A DNA stretch of 64,000 nt from Myxococcales bacterium (GTDB lineage Bacteria > Myxococcota_A > Polyangia > Polyangiales > Polyangiaceae), in NCBI GenBank assembly GCA_016706225.1, contig JADJKB010000025.1, forward strand, positions 310,001-374,000, in the 5' to 3' direction. The notes below the pieces were generated by a model. The model was given only the letters and a program-made list of their open reading frames with translations. It did no database searches and had not been told where the DNA came from. Within the stretch, counting starts at the first letter, position 1, and every line of letters begins with the position of its first letter. The position numbers and the translations under genes are program-made. Positions 1-10,900 of the stretch are shown piece after piece.

Positions 1-3612
<3,612 letters not shown>

Positions 3613-3670
3613 GTCTCTACCTCTCCAAATCTCTCGAAGGCCTTGTCGATGGTGACTGCACGGGCCGGGC

Positions 3671-4513
3671 TCATTCGGTGCGGATCTGACGCTCGAAAAT
3701 CTCGTGATTGACGGGGTGAGTCTTGCGCCGGCGCCAGATGAGCGAGTAGAGGAGCATCAAGATCAGGAGCCCGCCGGCGCCGCCGTAGAGCAGCCGGAAC
3801 CCGTAGTCGCGAGGCTGCTGAAACGCCTGTTTGGCGTGGGCGTCTTGCAGGAACGCAACGATGGAGATGACCTCGTCCTCCGTGATCGGCCTGTCTTTGT
3901 ACGCCTGCGCCATCACCGGGAACGGCGGTTTGCCCAGGATCGCGTGGACCCCGGGTGAGCCCATCGTCCCGAAGACCGTGGTGAGCTCCTTGGCCAACAC
4001 GCCGCCGCCGATGACGGCGTCGTTCTGGACGTGGTGGCACGAGTTACACGGCGGCCCGCCGTTCTTCAGGCGGATGATCCCTTGAAAGATCGCCTGACCC
4101 TTGCGGATGTCGTCCGGCGTTGCGGCTCTGACCGGCGCCGCGGCGGCGGGCTCACCGCCACTCTGGATGTAAGCGAGGATGTCCTTGATTTCGGCCGGTG
4201 AGTACGGGGTGTCCGGCATTTGGACTTTGAACTCGTCGAACAGCGCCGTTGCGGTGGGGTCGCCGCTCTTGATGACCGACTGCGACGATTTGATGAACTT
4301 CAGCAGCCACTCCTCCGAGCGGCGTTCGGTGACACCCTTGAGGTCGGGACCGACGCGTTTGCCGCCGCCGACGGTGTGGCAGGCGGCACAGGTTGCGTTG
4401 AAGTTCTCAGCGCCGGTTGCGGCCTGCGCCGGGATCGTTGACGTCCAGACCAACAACGCGGCGACGACTGCCAGAAGCGTTCGCCGCACGCCATCCAGGC
4501 TGCTCTTGCTCAT
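3671..4513 (-). CDS. narC: Diheme, membrane-anchored cytochrome c of the nar operon (NarC-like)
   Basis: 280 residues. An N-terminal Sec signal or anchor (about residues 10-31, hydrophobic, ending AQA) is followed by two cytochrome c domains with heme motifs CAACH (42-46) and CNSCH (156-160). Candidate distal Met ligands sit in VQMPDTPYS and PFPVMAQAY. A C-terminal transmembrane helix (about 241-260) is followed by a short basic tail RRRK. The protein therefore presents both hemes outside the cytoplasmic membrane. A cytochrome c preceding narG is known from several non-enteric nar operons (NarC of Thermus), where it takes part in electron delivery; that role here is inference. The ATG at 4513 has a strong ribosome site, AGGAAAGGAAGG. 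Tandem 11-bp repeats lie 32 bp upstream. Confidence 0.88.
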   Translation of the reverse strand: MSKSSLDGVRRTLLAVVAALLVWTSTIPAQAATGAENFNATCAACHTVGGGKRVGPDLKGVTERRSEEWLLKFIKSSQSVIKSGDPTATALFDEFKVQMPDTPYSPAEIKDILAYIQSGGEPAAAAPVRAATPDDIRKGQAIFQGIIRLKNGGPPCNSCHHVQNDAVIGGGVLAKELTTVFGTMGSPGVHAILGKPPFPVMAQAYKDRPITEDEVISIVAFLQDAHAKQAFQQPRDYGFRLLYGGAGGLLILMLLYSLIWRRRKTHPVNHEIFERQIRTE

Positions 4514-4545
4514 CGGCCTTCCTTTCCTGACGGCAGCCTATTGGC

Positions 4546-4578
4546 TGGCGCTTACACGGCGCTTACATGGCGCTTGCG
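4546..4578 (-). promoter_or_regulatory. Triple 11-bp direct repeat upstream of narC (putative operator)
   Basis: Read on the minus strand, 4578-4568 is CGCAAGCGCCA, 4567-4557 is TGTAAGCGCCG and 4556-4546 is TGTAAGCGCCA: three head-to-tail units with an exact 11-bp period, 32 bp upstream of the narC ATG. The same TGTAAGC pair with the same 11-bp period occurs upstream of the Rrf2-type gene (5087-5108). Sharing of an unusual repeat between a regulator and its neighbouring target suggests a common operator. Direct repeats with one-turn spacing are typical of OmpR/PhoB-type response regulators; Rrf2 sites are usually dyads, so the protein that binds is not settled. Confidence 0.6.
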
Positions 4579-4613
4579 CGACGCGGGCAGTGCGTGTCCG
4601 GGCCTGACCGCCG

Positions 4614-5069
4614 TCATGCCGCGCGGCGGGGCCGGCTCACCCGCGCAGCGCGGCCTGAGATCAGCTGGCGTTCGGCCCAATCCGAGAGCACGCGATACGG
4701 GCCATGCACCGGACACCGTGCGCCACGCTGCCGGCATCGTGACGTACCGGCGGTGGTGAGAGGCTGCTGTCCAACCGCCGCTAGCACGTCGCAGAAGCTG
4801 ATGGACGTGGCCGGGCGCGCCAACGCGTATCCTCCACCGTGACCTCTCTGCGCGACGAGCAGTTTGGCACGGACGAGCCGGCGCAGCGTCTTGAGGAGAT
4901 AGTGCCGAGGCGCGCCAATCCGCGCAGCGAGGTCGGAGCCACGCAGCGTGTTGGGCCGTCCACCGTCCGCGAGCTGGAGCATGGCGAGCAGAGCGTACTC
5001 CGCATGGCGACTGAGCAGGTGAGTTTGCCCGGACCTCCGGCGCGGGACGTTCTCCACCACCCTCCGCAT
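4614..5069 (-). CDS. Rrf2-family transcriptional regulator
   Basis: About 151 residues from the proposed ATG at 5069; the frame stays open upstream to 5129. The N-terminal winged helix reads LSRHAEYALLAMLQLADGG...LAARIGAPRHYLLKTLRRLVRAKLLVAQRGHGGGYALARP, the classic Rrf2/IscR/NsrR pattern with the wing GHGGGYALARP. After it come FCDVL and a CRQRGARC pair, so at least two and perhaps three cysteines are available for an Fe-S cluster, spaced slightly differently from IscR/NsrR. Relatives sense iron-sulfur status, NO or redox. Position directly upstream of narC-narG suggests nitrate-respiration control. The start at 5069 is preferred because the longer version would place the direct repeats at 5087-5108 inside the coding region. 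No strong ribosome site is visible. Confidence 0.85.
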   Translation of the reverse strand: MRRVVENVPRRRSGQTHLLSRHAEYALLAMLQLADGGRPNTLRGSDLAARIGAPRHYLLKTLRRLVRAKLLVAQRGHGGGYALARPATSISFCDVLAAVGQQPLTTAGTSRCRQRGARCPVHGPYRVLSDWAERQLISGRAARVSRPRRAA

Positions 5070-5086
5070 GAGCGAAGCTTCGGTGG

Positions 5087-5108
5087 TCGCGCTTACACAG
5101 GGCTTACA
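5087..5108 (-). promoter_or_regulatory. Paired 11-bp direct repeat upstream of the Rrf2 gene (putative operator)
   Basis: On the minus strand, 5108-5098 reads TGTAAGCCCTG and 5097-5087 reads TGTAAGCGCGA, two units at 11-bp period ending 17 bp before the proposed Rrf2 start. The core TGTAAGC and the spacing are identical to the array before narC. The closeness to the start codon would fit autorepression or an activator site overlapping the promoter. Confidence 0.55.
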
Positions 5109-5189
5109 ACGGGTCGGCGCGCGCGACATGGCCGCGATCTGCGGCGCTCCCGTCCGGCTGTCGCGGTGAGAAAGCTGAAGTGTACCCCG

Positions 5190-6515
5190 TCACGATCCCA
5201 GGCAACCCAGTGACACGTCGATCTTCGCCTTGGTGTCGAGCTGCACGATGGTGCAACTCGACGGACACAGCAGGATCGATTTGGGGCTGGCGTTGTTGTC
5301 GTAGTACCAGCCGCCGCCGGAGCAAGCGCTCGCGTTGGTGACCTTCGGCAACTTCTGCGAGGGCGGCGCGCCCGCCGGGAAGTACTGCACCTCGACCTTG
5401 TTGGGGTCCGTGATGCCGCCGTCCGTGCTCGGCATCGCAAACTGACAGGCGACCGCGCTCTTCTGGATTGCGGACAGCACCGCGGTGAACGCGGCCGGGT
5501 TGCCGTTGCCGACGTTGTACGAATAACACGGCGACGTTCCGCCGCAGTTCGTAGAGTGCAGCGCGGCCCCTCCCGGGGCGGCGATACTGTCGAGCTTGCC
5601 GAAGTCCGCGCCGTCCATGCCGATGACGAAGGTCTTGATCTTGTCCGTGGTCAGGTGGGTCTGCACGATGCCGGCGAGAATGTTGACGTTGGTGGTGCAC
5701 GTCTCGGGCACGCCGTCCGTGATGAAGATGCCGATCATCACGCGCCCGGCTTGTTGTTTCTGGGTCGTGTAGGTGGCGAGCCCGTGCAGCGCCGCCTCCA
5801 TGGGAGTCGCGCCGTTGGGTGTGGTGCCGTCGAGAGAAGTCTGAAGCGCAGTGAGATTTCCGGGCAGATTCCCCAGTGGTACCTCGGCCACGGCACATCC
5901 CGTCCCGGTCGTGCACTCCGCGAGCGACCCCAGACACTTCGGGAAGTACTGGAGCGCCGCGCCCGTGCCGGTCGGCGCGGTCTGGAAGAACTGCGACAGC
6001 GCGTTGATCGAATAACACCACTTGGAAGTCGTGGCCTGACCGATGTTGCAGTCGGTCCCCATGCTGCCGGAATTGTCCATCATGATGAACATGTCGAGGG
6101 GCGCGGCCTCCGCGTTCACCGTCGTCGCAGCGCATGCGTCTCCGATGCTGGCGTCGTCTTCGACCGGTCCGTCGTAGCTGAACGTCACGTCCGGGATACC
6201 GGCATCACCCCAGGTCCCGCCGCTCGACGTTCCGCCTCCGCCGCTCGCACTGCCGGCCGCGCCGCCGGTTCCACCGGTCGGGGCGCCACCGCTGGCTGCC
6301 GTCCCGCCTGCGCCGCCCGCGCCTGCGCCACCGCTCGACGTCCCACCCGTCGAGGTTCCTCCGGCTCCGGCTCCAGCCGCGCCGCCGGTCGTTGCTCCGG
6401 CGCTGCCGCCGGACGACGCCCCGCCGTCACCACCGCCGCTGCCGCCGGCGCTACAGGCCACGATCCAGCTGCCCACCACCGCACACAGAGCCATTGACCG
6501 GTCGCGAAGCCGCAT
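5190..6515 (-). CDS. Secreted VWA-domain lipoprotein with Gly/Ser/Ala linker
   Basis: 441 residues. N-terminal lipoprotein signal with lipobox IVAC (Cys21), then about 80 residues of almost pure Gly/Ser/Ala/Thr linker (22-102), then a von Willebrand A domain. MIDAS motif DNSGSMG (Asp147) is present, later strands include MIGIFITDGVPETC and IKTFVIGMDGADFG, so the metal-binding site looks intact. Several Cys pairs (for example KWCYSI, TNCGGTSPC, CPSSC) suggest disulfides outside the cytoplasm. The linker-plus-domain design recurs in three other lipoproteins of this window (41.7, 57.4 and 62.4 kb). Ligand and function are unknown; a surface adhesion role is only a family-level guess. An alternative start lies at codon 8. 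Confidence 0.85.
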   Translation of the reverse strand: MRLRDRSMALCAVVGSWIVACSAGGSGGGDGGASSGGSAGATTGGAAGAGAGGTSTGGTSSGGAGAGGAGGTAASGGAPTGGTGGAAGSASGGGGTSSGGTWGDAGIPDVTFSYDGPVEDDASIGDACAATTVNAEAAPLDMFIMMDNSGSMGTDCNIGQATTSKWCYSINALSQFFQTAPTGTGAALQYFPKCLGSLAECTTGTGCAVAEVPLGNLPGNLTALQTSLDGTTPNGATPMEAALHGLATYTTQKQQAGRVMIGIFITDGVPETCTTNVNILAGIVQTHLTTDKIKTFVIGMDGADFGKLDSIAAPGGAALHSTNCGGTSPCYSYNVGNGNPAAFTAVLSAIQKSAVACQFAMPSTDGGITDPNKVEVQYFPAGAPPSQKLPKVTNASACSGGGWYYDNNASPKSILLCPSSCTIVQLDTKAKIDVSLGCLGS

Positions 6516-6653
6516 GGCTCAGAAGTGTCCGGTAAAACCCGCTGACCGGCAAGGCCTGGGTCACGCTGCCTACACTTCCGCACGCTCGCGGGGCGGGGAC
6601 TCTGCAGCGACTGCCCCCCTTCCGCCAGCGTCCGCCGGTGTAGGCTCACGCTC

Positions 6654-7064
6654 GTGTTCGCCTACGAGCGCCAGGTGCGTTTTCACGAAGTCGATCCCGC
6701 GGGGCTGCTCTTCTTCCCGCACTTCTTGACCTACGCCCATGAGGCCATGGAGCGATTGTTCGAGCCGCTCGACGGGGGCTACGCGCGGCTCGTCACGGAG
6801 CGAAGGGTTGGATTGCCCGCGGTGGCAGTGCATTCGGATTTTCGCGCGCCGCTTCGCTACGGCGACATCGCCGTGGTCGAAACGACAGTCGCGCGGCTCG
6901 GGAACCGCAGCATGACGCTGCGCTACGAGTTCGTGCGGGCGAGTGATCGGGTGGTCAGCGCAGAGGTGCACCACACCGTGGTCACGACGGATCTGTCGGC
7001 GCTCAAGAGCTGCCCCATGCCGGACGACGTGCGCAAGGTTGCCGAAGCTCACCTGGAGAGCTGA
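6654..7064 (+). CDS. Hotdog-fold acyl-CoA thioesterase (YbgC/4HBT family)
   Basis: 136 residues, single hotdog domain of the usual length for the family. The N-terminal segment RQVRFHEVDPAGLLFFPHFLTYAHEAME contains the Asp-x-x-G active-site signature of 4-hydroxybenzoyl-CoA thioesterase/YbgC enzymes; the following strands (FRAPLRYGDIAVVETTVARLG, LRYEFVRASD) match the fold. Such enzymes hydrolyse short or aromatic acyl-CoA esters in the cytoplasm; the substrate cannot be told from sequence. Start is GTG at 6654. The gene diverges from the VWA lipoprotein across a 138-bp gap and converges on the TPR gene at 7073 with 8 bp between stops. Confidence 0.88.
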   Translation: MFAYERQVRFHEVDPAGLLFFPHFLTYAHEAMERLFEPLDGGYARLVTERRVGLPAVAVHSDFRAPLRYGDIAVVETTVARLGNRSMTLRYEFVRASDRVVSAEVHHTVVTTDLSALKSCPMPDDVRKVAEAHLES

Positions 7065-7072
7065 GCCAGGCT

Positions 7073-7786
7073 TCAGCGCGGTTTTTTCCCGATCTGCGCG
7101 AGAGAGCGCCGCACCCAGCTGCCGTGATGCGACGCTCCTGCAACGACAGGATCAGCCTCTGCTGCCAGCACCACGAGGGCACGCACACGCAAGCGCGCGA
7201 CGTCGCGCTCGGGACCTTGCTCGTCGTCGAGCAGCGAGAGCACCCTTCGCCAGGCGACGAGGGCCGCGGGCCACGCGCGGCGTTCCACGTACCACTCGGC
7301 GAGCAGCTGCACCCGCTTGCGCTCCGGCGCGAGCTCGACCGCGCCCTCGAGCGCTCGAAACGCGTCGGCGTGGCGCCCCAAGACGCGCGCGACCCGAGCT
7401 TGCCCGAACAGCGCATCGGCACGCGCGCTCGGGATCCGCGCGGCGGCGGCGTAGACTCGATCAGCTTCCGCAAAATCGCGACTCAGCTCCCTCACTCGGC
7501 CGAGCTCCAGGTAGGCCTCGCCGAAGCTCGGGTCCATGCGGGTTGCCTCGTTGAGCTCACCGAGGGCGAGGGCGGTGTCACCTCGGCGCAGGTGCTCGCT
7601 GGCGCGCCGTAAATGCTCCCGCGCGGTGCTGCGGCCCCAGGGTTCGTTGGCTGGTTTACGGAGCTCGGCGGGGGCAGGCGGAGGTGCGGCGCGCGCCTGC
7701 CCCGGATCGGGGAACCGCGCGGTGGGCTCCGCGCGAGCCGCGCCCGCCAGGAACAATAGTGCCGCCAGGACGGCGATCGCACGCAC
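7073..7786 (-). CDS. Exported TPR protein
   Basis: About 237 residues from the GTG at 7786. This start is chosen because it puts a clean Sec signal peptide (VRAIAVLAALLFLAGAARA) at the N-terminus; the frame is open further upstream to 7918 but that stretch is Pro/Arg-rich and shows no domain. After a Pro/Ala spacer come TPR-like helix pairs, for example RRASEHLRRGDTALALGELNEATRMDPSFGEAYLELGRV, ADRVYAAAARIPSARADALFGQARVARVLGRHADAFRALEGAVELAP and WYVERRAWPAALVAWRRVL. Expected to be periplasmic and to bind partner proteins. It diverges from the alpha-2-macroglobulin gene across 168 bp, so the two may share a control region. Confidence 0.75.
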   Translation of the reverse strand: MRAIAVLAALLFLAGAARAEPTARFPDPGQARAAPPPAPAELRKPANEPWGRSTAREHLRRASEHLRRGDTALALGELNEATRMDPSFGEAYLELGRVRELSRDFAEADRVYAAAARIPSARADALFGQARVARVLGRHADAFRALEGAVELAPERKRVQLLAEWYVERRAWPAALVAWRRVLSLLDDEQGPERDVARLRVRALVVLAAEADPVVAGASHHGSWVRRSLAQIGKKPR

Positions 7787-7954
7787 CCGGGGAGGATAGC
7801 ACCCCGGGGCGCCGCTTCCGGCATGTGGGTCTGCCGCCGCACGCTGAGGGTGAGCGCACACGCCGGGCGCGCAAGGCCGGGCGCTCGCCGAGAAAATGCC
7901 GGGGTATAGGCCGGGCACGCCCGTTGCTGACGGGTGCTCGGAGGATGGTCCCGG

Positions 7955-10900
7955 ATGCGCTCCCCCAGATCCAACAGGTCCCAGTCACCGCTTCGGCGAT
8001 TTCGCTCGTTGCTCGTCGCCCTGACCCTGGTCGCGGCGGCTTGTGTGCCCGGGGGCGCGACCATGCCCAGCGTCGTCCCGTCGCGCACCTTGTCGCTCGG
8101 CAAGGGGGAAGGAGGACGCGGTGAAGATGGACCGTTCCGAGTGGTCTTCGCCGGTCCCAAGGGCGAGGCGACGACGGGCGCGGAGCTCAGTGTCGTCTTC
8201 AGCCGCCCACTGCGTGCACTGTCCCTGGCTGGGGACGAAGCGGTGCCGCCCATCGAGACCACGCCCAAGCTCGAAGGGCGCTGGCAGTGGGTCGGAACGC
8301 GGGCGCTGTTGTTCGTGCCGCGCGAGGGCAGACTGCCCGGCGCCACCAACATTCGCGTGGAGATCCCCGCGAGCACCCGCGCGCTCGACGGCTCGACCCT
8401 CGGCTCACCCCACCGGTTCGAGCTCTCTACACCATTGCCTCGTCTCGTGCGATCCACGCCGTCGTCGGGTGCACGGGGTCTCGAGCCGAAGACGACGCTC
8501 GAGCTGCTGTTCAACCAGCCCGTCGACCCCGACGTGCTCGCGCGGGCGAGCAGCCTGGTCGCAACCAGCGGGGGCAAAGCGCGCCCGCTGGCGTTCAGCG
8601 TGAAGCGCCCCAATCCCGCCCAGGCCAAGCGTCTCTTGGTGACTCCGAATCTGCCGCTGCCGATTCACTCCGCGTTCGCTTTCACCATCGGTGCGGCGTT
8701 GGTTGGCGAAGAGGGACCGCTGCCGGCAGGTCGAGCCGACGCCGTGAGCTTCGAGACCTACGGTCCCTTGCAGGTCACGCGGGTGAGCTGCAACCGCGAC
8801 ACTCCGAATGGTGATTGCATGGCAGGCTCGGGGCTCAGCTTCGAGCTCTCCAACGCAGTGAAGCTCAAAGATCTGCGCCGCGCAGTCAGCCTCACTCCGA
8901 ACGCTGGCATCCAGTGGGAGACGTGGCGCGACGAAGACGATGCCACGACTTACGCGGGTTTCTCCGCCAAGCTGCGCCCCGGGGCCAGCTACATGCTGCG
9001 CGTCAACGCCGATCTGACGGACCGTTTCGGTCAGCGCATGGGCAAGGCGTACACGGAGAAGATCGTGGTCGACGATCTCTGGCCGACGGTGGAGATCGGC
9101 GTCTCGGGTGACGTGGTGGAGCCGGTGACGGCAAGGCCCATCAAGATCGGTGCGGTCAACGTCAAGGAGTACGAGCTGACGACCGCGGCACTCACTCCCG
9201 CAGATCTTCTCGTCATGGCTGACGGCAGCCGAGCCGAAGCTCGCCTGGGTACGCTCGTGAAACTGGCGGGGGCCAAGCAGCGCCGAGTGAAGCCCGGCGC
9301 GCCCGCGAACGTGTTGTCCAAGGAGCTCGTCGACCCGAGCGCCGTCTTGCCCGGCGCACATCGCGGGGCGATGGCACTGGGGATCCGCTGGACGGAGCGG
9401 GAGGCGCGCAAGGGCCCCCGGCCGGAGCGCGAGCGCATTGGCACGGACGTACGCGTGCTCGCTGTCAGTGATCTGGCCATCAGCGCCAAGCTCTCGCGCC
9501 ACGGCTCGCTGGTCTGGGTCTCACATCTGTCGAGTGGTGCACCGGCGGCGGGCGCCAAGGTCGAGCTCCATAGAACCGGCGCTCCGGTGAAGGTGTACGA
9601 CACGGACTCCCGAGGTATCGCCTCGATTCCGGCCGCCGACTTTCAGCCGAACTTCTACAAAGACGAGCCCGCGTCGCGCGCCGTGGTCGTGGCGCGTGAA
9701 GGCGACGACTGGTCCTACCGGTACGTCTCCGATCACCTCGACGGCTGGCGGTTTGGGGTCGCGACGGATCTCTCGGGCAGCCAGAAGAGCTACGGCATGC
9801 TCTTCACCGAGCGCGGGATCTACCGCCCCGGGGACAGTGTGCAGCTGAAGGGCATCGTCCGCACCGAGGTGCCCTCCGGCAATTCGATCCCCGCGCGCCT
9901 GGCGCTCGAGCTCTCTCTGCGCTCGCCGGACGGCGACGAGGTCTCCCGGCAAAAGGTCAACCTCGGGAAGTTCGGCACCTTCAACGCGAGCCTGAAGATC
10001 CCGCGCACTGGCGCGCTGGGCAGCTGGCAGGTTCGCACCGAGGGGCTGGGTGAAGACGAGGGCATCAACCAGTACTTCGAGGTCGCGGAGTATCGCGCGG
10101 CGGAGTTCAAGGTCAGCGCCGAGAGCGACCGCCCGGACTACGTGCGCGGGGACAAGGCCCGCTGGGATGCCCACGGCGATTACCTGTTCGGCGCGCCGAT
10201 GGCAAAGGCCGGTGTCCGCTACACGATTTCGCGCAGTCGCACCAGCTTCGCGCCACCTGGCACGGAGGAGTACTCGACGGATGGCGGAGAGTTCTTCGCC
10301 GACGACGAGGACGCCGACTCCGGGGCCGCGCAGCTCAAGACCGAGACCGGCAAGCTCGATGCGCAAGGCAAGCTCCGCACGGAGCTCGCGCTCACGCTGC
10401 CCGGGCAGCGCGGTCCAGAGCTCGTCACCTTGGACGCGGAGGTCACCGATGTTTCACGCCAGTCCATCGGCGGTAGCACCAGCGCCGTCGTGCACCCGGC
10501 GACCTTCTACGTCGGCCTGAAACAGCTCGACGACTATTTCGTGAACGCGCCCGGGCGGGTCACGACCGCGGTCCTCGCGTTCTCGCCCAAGGGCGAGAAG
10601 CTCACTGGCAAGGCGGTGAACGTCGAGCTCGTGCGGCGCAAGTGGACGCTGGCGCGACAAGACGTCGGCGGCGGACGTTTTCACTCGATCTCCAAGCCCA
10701 TCGACACCGCCATGGGGTCCTGCTCCGTGGTCACGGCCAGCGCGCCGGCGGCGTGTTCGATCGAGGTCAAAGAGGGCGGTTATTACCTGCTTCGCGCCCG
10801 CGCCACGGACGAGCGCAAGAACCGAACGGAGGCCGCGCTCAGCTTCTTCGGCATCGGGGCCGGTGCTCAGACCTGGAGCGACAACGACCGCATGAAGCTC

